A DNA stretch of 64,000 bases from an uncultured Halobacteriovorax sp. (GCA_913061265.1 CAJXVS010000003.1:1-64000); one strand, 5' to 3'. Positions 26,304-35,889 are shown, counted from the first letter of the stretch. Notes: generated from the letters alone by a model not told the origin. Translations and numbers: made by a program.

Positions 26304-27440
26304 TTACTCAAGAAGGTTTAATTCATCTTCCACGCTTGTCTCTTCCACAGAAGGCTTAGATCCGTCACAGAAACCAGTCGGCTCAGATTTTTCGATATAA
26401 TGTTTTTGAATAGTCACGCAATCGTCTAGCGATGCATACACATTCTTAGTTACACACTCAGGAACCTTAGAATTCTCCGTTGACCATTTTGTATTCTCTC
26501 GGCAAGTTAGATAACTAAACTTATCAACACAAGCCCAATGTTTTGCTACGCAATTATAAACAAGACCTCTACCGCTTCTTTCATAATTAGGAGGGGAGAT
26601 ATATTCAACCTTCTTTTCAATCATTGAGGCCATTGAGTTCTTTTCAGGGGTTTCAGTCATTCCAGCATCATCTCCAATCTTCATGTCCATACCAGTATCA
26701 ATCTCACCTACATCAGAGGCTTCTCCCATCGGCTTAATTTCTGCTAGAGGCTCTATCGTTGCAGCAGGTTCTGGAGTGACCGGAGCTTCTGCCACTGGAG
26801 TTGGATCTGCTTCTAGTTGCTCTAGAGGCTCTATGGTCTCAATTGGTTCAATTGGCTTAATAACTTCCACAGGAGTTTCTGGTGGTATGTCTACGACCTT
26901 AGGTTTCTCATCTAAGACATTTACCTCGGGAACCTCTGCTGGCTTTTCTACTGCAGTTGGTGCAGCAGGTTTCTTTCTAGGTTTTTTCCTTGCCCTCTTC
27001 TTTTTCTTAACGATTTTAACTGGCGCAGGAATCTCTTCTTCTTTTTGAGGATCTAAAAGGAGTACTCCTACTAAGGCCAAGGCTGCACCATAGATTAATA
27101 TTTTTTTTCTTTTCTTTGCAGCAGCGTCAGCGTCTTCATCTTCATCTTCATCGTCTTCATCGTCATAGTCTTCATCATCATCTTCACTATCTGAATAAAT
27201 CTTTTGAGTCTTCTCTTTAGTATCTGCACCAGTATCGCTTCCCTCTTTGAGAAGGTCTTTGATTTGAACTTTTACTGTTTTACCATCGTCATCTTCATCT
27301 TCATCGCCATGGTACTTTTCTTCATACTCATCATCATCTTCATACTCATCATCATCATCTTCAGACGAACTTCCACCAGGGAGCTTTTTACGGAGCTCCT
27401 CAATCGATGTTTTTAATTTTTTAATTAAGTCTTCAAACAT
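26304..27440 (-). CDS. Single-pass membrane protein with acidic cytoplasmic and Pro-rich outer part
   Basis: 378 residues. Residues 20-110 are extremely acidic (runs of D/E with SSEDDDDEYEDDDE). A basic patch KKRKK precedes one membrane helix ILIYGAALALVGVLLL (about 115-130). A Lys-rich then Pro/Glu/Val-rich stretch follows (about 135-270), resembling the periplasm-spanning linkers of TonB-like proteins, then a C-terminal domain with six cysteines (CVAKHWACVDKFSYLTC). Overall topology would be N-in, C-out. No known family. Start ATG has AGGTTATCAAA upstream. Confidence 0.8.
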   Translation of the reverse strand: MFEDLIKKLKTSIEELRKKLPGGSSSEDDDDEYEDDDEYEEKYHGDEDEDDDGKTVKVQIKDLLKEGSDTGADTKEKTQKIYSDSEDDDEDYDDEDDEDEDEDADAAAKKRKKILIYGAALALVGVLLLDPQKEEEIPAPVKIVKKKKRARKKPRKKPAAPTAVEKPAEVPEVNVLDEKPKVVDIPPETPVEVIKPIEPIETIEPLEQLEADPTPVAEAPVTPEPAATIEPLAEIKPMGEASDVGEIDTGMDMKIGDDAGMTETPEKNSMASMIEKKVEYISPPNYERSGRGLVYNCVAKHWACVDKFSYLTCRENTKWSTENSKVPECVTKNVYASLDDCVTIQKHYIEKSEPTGFCDGSKPSVEETSVEDELNLLE

Positions 27441-27580
27441 TTTGATAACCTTTATCTGTTTACCTATTATACTTATCGAAATTTATTCTAAATGACTTAA
27501 GCTATTAAATTTAAAAGGATCCCTTACTTGAGTAATCTTCTCTTTGGCGATTGAATCGGGGGTTCGGTTTCTGGAGTTTA

Positions 27581-28660
27581 TTAGTCTTCTATAATTTTTG
27601 AAAAAACTGTTGGAAACTCACGTCCTTTAAGGCCTACGACACTCCACCAATCAATGACTTCTTTATAAAGTTTCTTAGTATCACTTGCTGTTACTAGCCA
27701 AAATTTTACGGGTGAATCTATAGGGGAAAGAGGAAAGATGCCATCTATTTCCTCTAGCTTATGACTAAGGTTTTTCAGGGTTGGAAATTTCTTAAGCCAA
27801 GATGATGGAGTTACTAAAAGAGCTGTTTCATTCGCAGGAGGACAGAGACGGCTTAGTTTTTTAATAATATGCCCCATCGTTTTTCGATAGTTGACTTCAC
27901 ATAGCCAATTCCAATCGTCACCAAATCTAAAACTGTCTATTTGAAGTTTAGATCTAGCTCCTCTTTTATAATACTCGCTTGCTATCTTCTCTAATTCTAA
28001 ACCGCCTCTTTTAGACTTTAAGAGAATTCCTCCTCTAAAGACGCCCTTTGAATCATTTAAATTTTTAATCTGAAAAGAAAGCTTGAACTTCCCCCCCGAT
28101 TCTTCAAATGTACTTCCTAAATCATAGTCTCGGTTTTTTTGATGTTTTTCAACAAGCAGAGAACTAGATTTCAGTAGTTTCTCTACTTGATTAAGGTTTT
28201 TATCAAAGTCTTCAATTCTATCTATGATTAGGTTTTTTCTTCCCGATCTTTCATAGGGAGTACGAATAAAGATCTCGTCATGCTTTTTTAGAAGGAGTTC
28301 AATTTCATTAACTTCCCTGACTTCTGTAGCGACAGAGGCATTTGAGTTTAGGAGGTTTGATATTTCAAGGGAGGTTAGTTTAGAATTAAGCTCTTTTTCT
28401 TTTTTTAAATTAGATAAGTCGCCCCACCAATTAAGAGCTTTCCCATTTTTTTTAGTTTGATTCTTAAATCCGGTAGCCTTCTTTATATACTCAAAATACT
28501 CTTCGCTATAATTCTTATTCGTTAGAAGACCTTCACTTTTATCGCTGCAATAAAAAAACAAGTGTTCGAATAACTCATTTACCTTAGGGTCAGTGCGGTT
28601 TTCAAAAAGGACTGATTCATAATCAAAGTTGGCCTTGAAGAGGCTCTTTATTTCTTCCAC
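27581..28660 (-). CDS. ATP-grasp-like protein
   Basis: 359 residues, GTG start overlapping the DUF455 gene by 13 bases. I recognise no close family, but the motif order matches an uncharacterised ATP-grasp group: EIFIRTPYERSGRKNLI (usual KAPWSSSGRG), LLVEKHQKNRDYDLGSTFE (usual VEPxxDKxxDF) and CEVNYRKTMGHIIKKL (usual EINLRMTMG, metal ligands). Such enzymes ligate a carboxylate to an amine or thiol using ATP. As the last gene of a unit with an SUV3-like helicase and a ferritin-like protein, its substrate is unknown. Confidence in the fold is moderate. Confidence 0.6.
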   Translation of the reverse strand: MEEIKSLFKANFDYESVLFENRTDPKVNELFEHLFFYCSDKSEGLLTNKNYSEEYFEYIKKATGFKNQTKKNGKALNWWGDLSNLKKEKELNSKLTSLEISNLLNSNASVATEVREVNEIELLLKKHDEIFIRTPYERSGRKNLIIDRIEDFDKNLNQVEKLLKSSSLLVEKHQKNRDYDLGSTFEESGGKFKLSFQIKNLNDSKGVFRGGILLKSKRGGLELEKIASEYYKRGARSKLQIDSFRFGDDWNWLCEVNYRKTMGHIIKKLSRLCPPANETALLVTPSSWLKKFPTLKNLSHKLEEIDGIFPLSPIDSPVKFWLVTASDTKKLYKEVIDWWSVVGLKGREFPTVFSKIIED

Positions 28661-29466
28661 TTTTTTCTACTTGTAACTAAGAAGTCATCTCGGTAATTAT
28701 CTAAAGAATCAATAAAGTCTTCACTAAAGCCTGCTCTGGCCCTGGCCTCTCTAGAGAAGATCATCCCCTTTGCTCTAGCGGGAGTAATCTTTTCAGGTAA
28801 TAAAGACTTATAATAATCCCATAAACTACCAGTAGGTTTCCACTGTTCTAACCAATGACGCCCAATTGATACATGAGAGATTTCATCTTCTAAAACTGTA
28901 TTAAGGATTGAACTCGTCTTTTCATCCCCAAGAGATTCAAAGATTTCTTTATAATGAATACAGAAATCAAGATTCGCCATCTCAAAGGTAAGAGACATCA
29001 TGGAAAAGAATTCACTTGGGGTCTTTAAATCAGGCATTTGTTTCCAAAAGAAATCATTGACCGGAAAATCACCAAAATCGGATCCGAGTTCATTGATTCT
29101 ACCAACGTAAAGCTTAAAATGTTTTTGTTCATCCCTTAAAGCGGATACAATTCCCTTTTTAAACTTCTTATCCTCTTCAGTTATAGTCGGATAGCAATAA
29201 AGAGCAGCTGCCATCATCTCTATCGCTAATAATTCATGATTAGCAAAGAAGTGAAGCGCCAAGGCTTTATTGGAGTCATTATTTAAGGTATTTCTTTTAG
29301 GGAATTTACCTTGCTTTTCACTGAACTGAATTTCATTTGATCGGCTAGGAGTCAAAGGAATATCTCTACCCTCAAATTCATCAAAGACAAGATCATTGCA
29401 GTTAAAAAGTTTAGAATCTAAACTGCTACCTAAAAGAATCTCTTTACTAAAGTCGCTAGCTTTCAT
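28648..29466 (-). CDS. DUF455 ferritin-like protein
   Basis: About 272 residues, ATG at 29466 just after the helicase stop (a GTG at 29469 is also possible). The helical region holds the di-iron type ligands in HFFANHELLAIEMMAAALY, SALRDEQKHFKLY, TFEMANLDFCIHYKEIF and LEDEISHVSIGRHW, the pattern of the DUF455 family, related to ferritin-like oxidases such as MiaE. It likely binds two metal ions and performs an oxidation or hydroxylation in the cytoplasm; the substrate is unknown. It is overlapped on both sides in the helicase/DUF455/ATP-grasp unit. Confidence 0.82.
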   Translation of the reverse strand: MKASDFSKEILLGSSLDSKLFNCNDLVFDEFEGRDIPLTPSRSNEIQFSEKQGKFPKRNTLNNDSNKALALHFFANHELLAIEMMAAALYCYPTITEEDKKFKKGIVSALRDEQKHFKLYVGRINELGSDFGDFPVNDFFWKQMPDLKTPSEFFSMMSLTFEMANLDFCIHYKEIFESLGDEKTSSILNTVLEDEISHVSIGRHWLEQWKPTGSLWDYYKSLLPEKITPARAKGMIFSREARARAGFSEDFIDSLDNYRDDFLVTSRKKWKK

Positions 29467-29468
29467 CA

Positions 29469-32114
29469 CTAGCGCTTATTGAATTTTCTTTTTCTAGATT
29501 TCTTCTTTGCATTACCATCTTTCGTCCCTGGTGTCTGCTTACCTGGTCTTGAGCCTCTTCTTCCTGCTCCAGATCCAGCTTTTCCGCCTCCACTTCTACC
29601 TCGAGAAGATCCACCATAACGACGCTGCTTAAAGCAAGCCTCGCAAATAGCAAACTTTGAATTCTCTTCAATTTTTTGTCCACAGCTTGAACAAGTTGGA
29701 ACAATCTTATTTGAAAGAAGTAGATTTAGTTTCTCTACAGCAAGAGCCTTATTGGCATGGAGAACTTCGTCATCAAAGCTAAAGTTCTTATTATCAAAGT
29801 GCCTAGCAAGCCATTGGTATAGCTCCACACATTTAATCGTTGTCTCTAGATAATCAATATCATCTGAGTTCGGATCAATGGGATCAAAGAAGATCGGATC
29901 ATTATTTACGTATTTATTTAAGATCCAAACAAAGTATTGAACATGCTCCAAGAGCCCTTGGTTTACAGGAGCGCAAGTAAAGCCGAATATTTCTGAGGAG
30001 CTTAATACTTCTTCAGAATTTGCTTCTTCAACTATTTCAGCTAGATCAATCATTTCCCCAAGCTCTACGCAAAAGAAAGGTTTCTTAAACTGCATAGTAT
30101 TAAAGAGCCTAAGAAACTCAGAGAGCCTAAGCATTGGAAGGCTATTATCTTCTAGCGCCTTATTCACTTGGCTAAAGATATCTAAATCGGGACCAACCAT
30201 ACATTTCTTTTTTTGATCAAGAATAGCACCAATGGCCTCTTCAATCTGATCAATCCCATCCTCAACTCGAGTTAGGCAAGAAACAAAGCCAACAGGAAAA
30301 CGTTGATAGCGCCCAGCTCGACCAGCGATTTGCTTAATCTCACTAGCACTAATGACATGCTCTTGATTATTAAAAAACTTTGAAAGTGTAGAGAAGATAA
30401 TCCTTTTAATAGGAAGGTTCATCCCCATAGCAATAGCATCGGTACTTACTAAAATATCTGTTTCACCTTGATCAAATTTACGGGCCTGCTCTCTTCTCAC
30501 TTCTGGAGATAGCCTTCCGTAGACGATACTGACTTTAAAATTTAGCCGTTCTAGATCCATTTTATATTTAAGCGCCTGCCTTCTTGAAAAAACAATTAGT
30601 GCATCAGAGCGGTCTAGGTTTCCTAGAGTGATGGGTTTCTTCTCTACATTAAGCTCAGTCATTCTTTCGTAGTTCTTAATCTCCATTTCATCGCCGCACA
30701 TTTCGACGATCATTTTGACCAATTCTAGAACTGATGGATCACCACAGATATGAACTTCATCCGCTGAGATATTAACCAGGGCCCTTGTCCAAGCCCAGCC
30801 TCTTTGAGGATCAGTGATCATTTGAATTTCATCAATAACACAGCAATCAAAATGTTCTTGAAGCCGTGCCATTTCAATCGTTGACGAATAATGGGTCGAG
30901 CCTTCAATCTCGATAACTTCTTCACCTGTAAGAAGCGTTGTGACCGCGCCTTTTTGATTCATAGTATCGTATAATTCAGCCGCAAGAAGTCTTAGGGGTG
31001 CTAAGTAGCAACCAGTATGAACTTCACAAAGCCTTTGGATTGCATGATAGGTCTTACCCGAGTTAGTAGGCCCCATATGATAGACGATCTTTCTCTTAAT
31101 CTTTCTCGCTTGAGAGTGAACCCAAAATTCTCCTAGGTATTCTTGAAGAATTGTTCCCGAGATATCTTTTCTTTTTAAAAGAAGGAGAGATTTAACCATC
31201 TTATTAAACTCTCGCCCAATATAATGTTCGTTTCTCCAGATATTAGTTTTTATCTGATTAAAGAATCTTTTGTATTCACTTTCTTCGATGATTTCAGGAC
31301 TAAGCTCTTGTTCTTCAAGCATCCTAATAAGGATTGGCTTAATAACAACTTCTCGTCTTTTAGCCAACTCAGATGGATAAGTGAATTTATCTCTTACAAT
31401 CGATTTCACCTGACTATCTAGTCTATTGATCGTCGATCTCTTAAGCCTTGTTCTAACTTTATGAAAGATCCTATCGAGTTTTTTCTGGAGCTCACGATAG
31501 GTATCATTTACATCTTCAACACCTTCATCAAGAAGAGAAGACATCTCAGCTTCAATACCAGAGATAACTTCTTTACAGTCTTCAAAGACTTTATCTCTTG
31601 TAAAGGCCCTATAATCCGCCACACATTTTACACAATGGCAGTTCATCTCTGACATTTTTAAATCAATATCAAAATTTTCTTTTAAGTTTGTTTGGGTCTT
31701 AGTGTGATCGCCTTCGGTTACTTCACACCACTCATCAATACTTTTAATATGAAGCTTGAAGAACTCAGGGCTAAGGCCCCCATCTTGTCCAAAGTAGAAC
31801 ATTTCCTTTTCTGGAAATAAACAATCATCTAAGAAGATAAGATCTAATACAAAGTCTCTATTAATAAATTCCAGGTATGAAATATAATCTTTATTGAATT
31901 TACTAGTTAAGGAAGGATATTCTTTTAAGAACTTATCAAGCTTCGTTTGAATCTCTTCAACTAAGTCTAAAACAAGACCCGCATCCTCAACAGAACGAAC
32001 GTACTCGTCTTCTTCTGAGAATTTATTAATTTTAATAATGGTCCGCCGTTCTGATTCTAGTAAATCGCGGATGGCGGCAAAATCAGGGATTTCCTGAAGG
32101 GATTCTGTACCCAA
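29469..32114 (-). CDS. SUV3-like DExH helicase with zinc ribbon and RG tail
   Basis: 881 residues. Residues 1-350 are an unassigned helical N-terminus with a CHCVKC motif. The helicase core has Walker A GPTNSGKTYHA (about 358), DEIQM as motif II, GDPSVLE, the SUV3-type LIVFSRRQAL and QIAGRAGRYQ as motif VI. The C-terminus holds a CSSCG...CEAC zinc ribbon and a Gly/Arg/Lys-rich tail (GGSSRGRSGGGKAGSG), suited to RNA binding. SUV3 is the RNA-degradosome helicase of mitochondria; relatives occur in some bacteria. A role in RNA unwinding or decay is inferred. The start is TTG (32114), the only one after an in-frame TGA. Confidence 0.88.
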   Translation of the reverse strand: MGTESLQEIPDFAAIRDLLESERRTIIKINKFSEEDEYVRSVEDAGLVLDLVEEIQTKLDKFLKEYPSLTSKFNKDYISYLEFINRDFVLDLIFLDDCLFPEKEMFYFGQDGGLSPEFFKLHIKSIDEWCEVTEGDHTKTQTNLKENFDIDLKMSEMNCHCVKCVADYRAFTRDKVFEDCKEVISGIEAEMSSLLDEGVEDVNDTYRELQKKLDRIFHKVRTRLKRSTINRLDSQVKSIVRDKFTYPSELAKRREVVIKPILIRMLEEQELSPEIIEESEYKRFFNQIKTNIWRNEHYIGREFNKMVKSLLLLKRKDISGTILQEYLGEFWVHSQARKIKRKIVYHMGPTNSGKTYHAIQRLCEVHTGCYLAPLRLLAAELYDTMNQKGAVTTLLTGEEVIEIEGSTHYSSTIEMARLQEHFDCCVIDEIQMITDPQRGWAWTRALVNISADEVHICGDPSVLELVKMIVEMCGDEMEIKNYERMTELNVEKKPITLGNLDRSDALIVFSRRQALKYKMDLERLNFKVSIVYGRLSPEVRREQARKFDQGETDILVSTDAIAMGMNLPIKRIIFSTLSKFFNNQEHVISASEIKQIAGRAGRYQRFPVGFVSCLTRVEDGIDQIEEAIGAILDQKKKCMVGPDLDIFSQVNKALEDNSLPMLRLSEFLRLFNTMQFKKPFFCVELGEMIDLAEIVEEANSEEVLSSSEIFGFTCAPVNQGLLEHVQYFVWILNKYVNNDPIFFDPIDPNSDDIDYLETTIKCVELYQWLARHFDNKNFSFDDEVLHANKALAVEKLNLLLSNKIVPTCSSCGQKIEENSKFAICEACFKQRRYGGSSRGRSGGGKAGSGAGRRGSRPGKQTPGTKDGNAKKKSRKRKFNKR

Positions 32115-32208
32115 GGTAACTCTTTTCTTTCAAATCGTTAATACTAAGCCATTCTACCAAATCCAGAGGATTCGGTAAAATGACAAAGGTTTTGATTGTT
32201 TTTGGGGT

Positions 32209-33435
32209 TTACTTGTCGAGTTCAAGAACGAAGGCTACGCCCATTCTTGCAAATTTCGCAGCATGTTCTGCAGTTCCACCAGATTGAGAGATAGTGTCTT
32301 TCCCAGTGTGGATCTTTCCGTTCATATCATTCTTCTTAGACTCAAAAGGCATAGAAACAGGGTAACCTTGTCTGTTCCAGCTAGCGTGGTCAGAACAAGC
32401 GTAACCACACTTGTCATAGCCCCACTTGATTGTAGGAAGGTATGTGTCGATCAGCTTTCCTAAGAAGGCGTTTTGGGCCTGATTAGTAAAATCCGTCATC
32501 ATCACGATATCAACTTCTGAGCCTTTATAGTTAGTCATATCAAGTTGAAGGGCACCAACTACATTGATTCCTTTATTCTTGAAACTAGTCGCAATTTCTT
32601 TAGAACCTAAAAGCCCTACTTCTTCAGCGGCATAGGCCATGAACTTAATCGTTTTTTCTGGTTGAAAAGAAGAATCGACAAGTAATCTCATAATTTCTGT
32701 TACTGTCCCAATTCCTGATGCATTATCATCAGCTCCTGGAGCTCTTGCTTTCTCACGTCCCCAAAACCCTGCGATTGAATCAGCATGTCCACCAATAACT
32801 ATCACATCATCAGACTTACCTTTAATAGTTGCTATTAAAGATGGTTGAGGCCAACGGTCATGCTTAAAGAATTTAACAGTTGCATCAGTTCTTCCCGCAG
32901 TGATCTTTTCCCAATGAGACTTTAGCCATTTCTGAGAATCAACACCTGTTGAAGACTTGTAGTATCTGTTTCTAAAGCTTGAAAGTTTTTCAATTGTTTT
33001 TTGAATCTCTATTGCTTGAACTTGAGCAATCATGGGGCGAACCATGTCTCCTCTATTGATTGAGTAGTCTTCTGTAAGAGCTTTTGCTCCAAACTCTCTC
33101 TCGCCAGTAGCGTAAAGAGTCTCAAGACCTTTTTCTTCATTGTCATGAACAACAAAGCCACCGCATCTTTTAAATTTTTCGTGCATCATGGCCGAAATAC
33201 AGTTTACTTGTCCTTCTCTAACTTGAATAAGAGAGATTCCATCGTTGCTCTTATTAGTCGTTAGTTTTTGACCTGGAAAAGTTCCTTGAAGTTCACTAAC
33301 AGCGTCACTTCCGATTGAAATCCAAACTAAAGGTGAAGAATCATTCTTCTCGTTATAGTCGCATTTTACCTCGTGAGCATTCGCTGTCAGGCTCAAGCTT
33401 AAAAATATAGTTGAAATTATTGCTGTCTTTAGCAT
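32209..33435 (-). CDS. Secreted M28-family aminopeptidase
   Basis: About 408 residues from ATG 33435, which has GGAGGGCGAGG upstream; the frame is open to ATG 33465. A signal peptide (LKTAIISTIFLSLSLTANA) precedes a propeptide-like region (30-170). The zinc ligands of bacterial leucyl aminopeptidases are present in order: GGHADSI, GADDNASG, AAEEVGLLGS, LQLDMTNY and CSDHASW. It should release N-terminal residues from peptides in the periplasm or outside. This fits a proteolytic lifestyle with the opp importer. Divergent from the gene at 33625. Confidence 0.92.
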   Translation of the reverse strand: MLKTAIISTIFLSLSLTANAHEVKCDYNEKNDSSPLVWISIGSDAVSELQGTFPGQKLTTNKSNDGISLIQVREGQVNCISAMMHEKFKRCGGFVVHDNEEKGLETLYATGEREFGAKALTEDYSINRGDMVRPMIAQVQAIEIQKTIEKLSSFRNRYYKSSTGVDSQKWLKSHWEKITAGRTDATVKFFKHDRWPQPSLIATIKGKSDDVIVIGGHADSIAGFWGREKARAPGADDNASGIGTVTEIMRLLVDSSFQPEKTIKFMAYAAEEVGLLGSKEIATSFKNKGINVVGALQLDMTNYKGSEVDIVMMTDFTNQAQNAFLGKLIDTYLPTIKWGYDKCGYACSDHASWNRQGYPVSMPFESKKNDMNGKIHTGKDTISQSGGTAEHAAKFARMGVAFVLELDK

Positions 33436-33543
33436 CCTCGCCCTCCACTGGCTTGACTTGGTCATCCCTGACCTTCTTTACTTATTCAATAAGTCTAGCG
33501 ACACCTATATGAATTGCGTTTTTTTTCACCTAATATGTTCTTA

Positions 33544-33579
33544 CAAACTTGTTGTAAGTTTGACGTATTTCACGTCAAA
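33544..33579. promoter_or_regulatory. Two overlapping inverted repeats upstream of the nitronate monooxygenase-like gene
   Basis: 33544-33562: CAAACTT-GTTGT-AAGTTTG, perfect 7-bp arms. 33559-33579: TTTGACGT-ATTTC-ACGTCAAA, perfect 8-bp arms. They share four bases and lie 46-81 bases before the ATG at 33625 and on the upstream side of the divergent M28 gene. Both have 5-base spacers. Dyads of this size are typical of dimeric regulator operators; the regulator is not identified. Confidence 0.5.
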
Positions 33580-33624
33580 GAAACGAATTAACAAGTACTT
33601 AGAGTTAAGTATAAGGACACTCAG

Positions 33625-34614
33625 ATGATTGATACATGGTTGACTAAAACGTTTAACATTAAATACCCCATCATAATGGCGCCAATGTTTTTGGTTTCAA
33701 ATATAGAAATGACAATTGCAGCAGCGGAATCTGGAATCACTGGATGTATTCCTGCCCTCAATTATAGGACCGCAGAAGAGTTCGAAGCGGCCTTAAAAGA
33801 GCTTAAAGAAAAATGTCCTGGAGCTTTTGGAATCAACCTTATTGTAAATAAGAGTAATGTTCTTTTAGAGAAACAAATCGCTCTTTGTGAAAAATATCTT
33901 CCTGACTATATTATCACTTCTCTTGGTTCTCCAAAGGACGTTATTAAGCGTTGTGGATCAAAAGGTGTGAAGGTTATTTGTGATGTTGTAGATATTGAAT
34001 ATGCGATTAAGTGCCAAGAGCTAGGAGCTGATGCTGTTATCGCGGTTAACTCTGGTGCCGGCGGGCATGCTGGTCCGACACCAGCTTCAATCTTAGTTCC
34101 AATGTTAAAAAAGAATTGTTCGATTCCCGTTATTTCTGCTGGTGGAGTTGGAACAGGAGCCGGTCTCTTATCTGTTCTTGCCCTAGGATCAGAAGGTGTA
34201 AGTATGGGTAGCCCCTTTATTGCTACTACCGAAGCTCCTGTAACTCAAGAATATAAGCAGGCCATTGTTGATTACGGCGCAAAAGATATTGCCCTAACGA
34301 CAAAACTCTCTGGCACTCCTTGTACCGTTATTAAAACTCCTTATGTAGAAGAGATCGGACTTGACCAAAATCCAATTGAGAAGTTATTAAATAAAAATAA
34401 GAAGATTAAGAAATATGTAAAGATGCTTACCTTCTATAAAGGAATGAAGCTCTTAGAAAAAGCTGCTATGGGCGCAACTTACAAGAGCGTTTGGTGTGCT
34501 GGTCCTTCAATCGAGTTTGTTAATAAGATTGAACCTACTAAGGTTATTGTAGATAGAATAATGGCTGAGTACTCGGAGGCATTGACCCGTCTAGGGTCAT
34601 TAAAAGATGCCTAA
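33625..34614 (+). CDS. Nitronate monooxygenase / FabK-like flavoprotein
   Basis: 329 residues, TIM-barrel FMN family. IMAPMFLVSN at the start, GINLIVNKSN, the catalytic-type histidine in NSGAGGHAGPTP, and phosphate-binding SAGGVGTG and ALGSEGVSMGSPF identify the 2-nitropropane dioxygenase family. Some members are enoyl-ACP reductases (FabK), so either alkyl-nitronate oxidation or fatty-acid synthesis is possible. Start ATG follows AAGTATAAGGACACTCAG. Possible operators sit just upstream (33544-33579). It overlaps the MFS gene by 8 bases. Confidence 0.87.
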   Translation: MIDTWLTKTFNIKYPIIMAPMFLVSNIEMTIAAAESGITGCIPALNYRTAEEFEAALKELKEKCPGAFGINLIVNKSNVLLEKQIALCEKYLPDYIITSLGSPKDVIKRCGSKGVKVICDVVDIEYAIKCQELGADAVIAVNSGAGGHAGPTPASILVPMLKKNCSIPVISAGGVGTGAGLLSVLALGSEGVSMGSPFIATTEAPVTQEYKQAIVDYGAKDIALTTKLSGTPCTVIKTPYVEEIGLDQNPIEKLLNKNKKIKKYVKMLTFYKGMKLLEKAAMGATYKSVWCAGPSIEFVNKIEPTKVIVDRIMAEYSEALTRLGSLKDA

Positions 34615-35857
34615 ACAGAATATTTTAAAACTTCCTAATTATAGAAGACTCTACCTCGCTGGGCTTACCAGTGAGCTAGGTAGCTTTGTTACTGACTCTG
34701 CGTTGATGCTCTATCTCTTTAGCATCACCAATGATGATAAATCCTTTATGGGAATTAATCGTGCCGTCTTTCTCGTCTTTCTAACCTTAGGAAGCTTACT
34801 TGGTGGCTCTTTAGGAGAGCGGTTTAATCGAAGAAAACTTCTCATCTTTTGTGAGATCGTAAGAATACCCATTGTCTTCTCGTTGCTCTTTGTCAGTAGT
34901 CCTTGGATGTTGGTTTTTATAAACGGCCTTATTGCTTTCTTTACAGGGATCTTTAAACCCTCAAGACAAACCCTCGTTAATGATGTTGTTCCTTCAGATC
35001 GAATCAAAGATGCTAATTCTTTATTTGGATCTACTTTCGCGATCATCCATATGCTAGGTCCCCTTCTTGGAGCTAGCCTCTATGCTTCTCTTAAAGGAAT
35101 CAATGAAGTTGTCTTCTTTGACCTAATGACTTATTTCTTGGGGATCTTTCTTTTATATAGAATGAGTTATAAAGCTCCTACTAATGTCACCCCATCTAAA
35201 AAAGGAATGGGAAAAGATATAATGGAGGGACTAAGCTTTGTCTGGAAGCGAGCAGAACTCAGATGTGTCCTTGTAAACACAGTTATCTTAGGCGGAAGTA
35301 TTGGCGTACTCATCCCATTACTTCTTCCTTTTATAAAAGAAATCCTAGGCAAGAGTGATTTTCACTATGGGATTCTCATGGCGGCCTTTGGCCTTGGTGG
35401 CCTTATTGGCGCAGCTATCACCGGGAGGATCTCTAAGATCTACTCCTCTAGTAAGCTTATTATTATTAGTGTCGTTCTTGAAGCCATCCTCTTTCCTCTA
35501 TGGATAAGAGTTTCAGACTTTAACTTAAACTGTGTTGTTATCTTTGTTTGGGGAGTTGTGGTCTTTGTTAGGATTACTTCTCAACTCAATTATCTCTCAG
35601 AAACTGTCGAGACTGAGTACTTAACGAGAATCTATAGCCTTCTTGATATTTGCTTTATTATTCCCAACGTCGGCGCTGGGATCTTAATAGGAATCATAGG
35701 CAATACAATGAGTACCTTCGAAATTCTCAACTACGCTTCAATTGGTTTTGTCATCTTAATAGCTATAAGGATGTTTTTCCCTGAGACGAAGAGCCTCTAT
35801 ACCAGTGAAGTTAAGCAAGTCTTCCGGGATCCTGAGAGCTTTGACACAAAAGATTAA
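34607..35857 (+). CDS. MFS exporter (EntS-like)
   Basis: 416 residues, about 10-12 membrane helices. YRRLYLAGLTSELGSFVTD at the start, the loop GERFNRRKLL between helices 2 and 3 (the MFS motif A), and GLGGLIGAAITGR in the second half match the MFS drug/siderophore exporter group that includes EntS. Substrate unknown. Its ATG overlaps the preceding flavoenzyme, so the two are coupled; it ends just before a strong bidirectional terminator. Confidence 0.85.
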   Translation: MPKQNILKLPNYRRLYLAGLTSELGSFVTDSALMLYLFSITNDDKSFMGINRAVFLVFLTLGSLLGGSLGERFNRRKLLIFCEIVRIPIVFSLLFVSSPWMLVFINGLIAFFTGIFKPSRQTLVNDVVPSDRIKDANSLFGSTFAIIHMLGPLLGASLYASLKGINEVVFFDLMTYFLGIFLLYRMSYKAPTNVTPSKKGMGKDIMEGLSFVWKRAELRCVLVNTVILGGSIGVLIPLLLPFIKEILGKSDFHYGILMAAFGLGGLIGAAITGRISKIYSSSKLIIISVVLEAILFPLWIRVSDFNLNCVVIFVWGVVVFVRITSQLNYLSETVETEYLTRIYSLLDICFIIPNVGAGILIGIIGNTMSTFEILNYASIGFVILIAIRMFFPETKSLYTSEVKQVFRDPESFDTKD

Positions 35858-35861
35858 AAAA

Positions 35862-35883
35862 AAGGAAGAGCGAGCTCTTCCTT
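35862..35883. terminator. Bidirectional intrinsic terminator
   Basis: A 10-bp inverted repeat AAGGAAGAGC / GCTCTTCCTT with a minimal loop, flanked by an A-run on the left (35856-35863) and TTATTTTAT on the right. It lies between the convergent MFS and M3 peptidase stops and can serve both strands. Confidence 0.85.
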
Positions 35884-35889
35884 ATTTTA

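Noticed and set aside
26683-27048. 121-residue plus-strand frame opposite the Pro-rich spacer
   Set aside because: Low-complexity Gly/Ser translation that mirrors the Pro/Glu-rich gene on the other strand.
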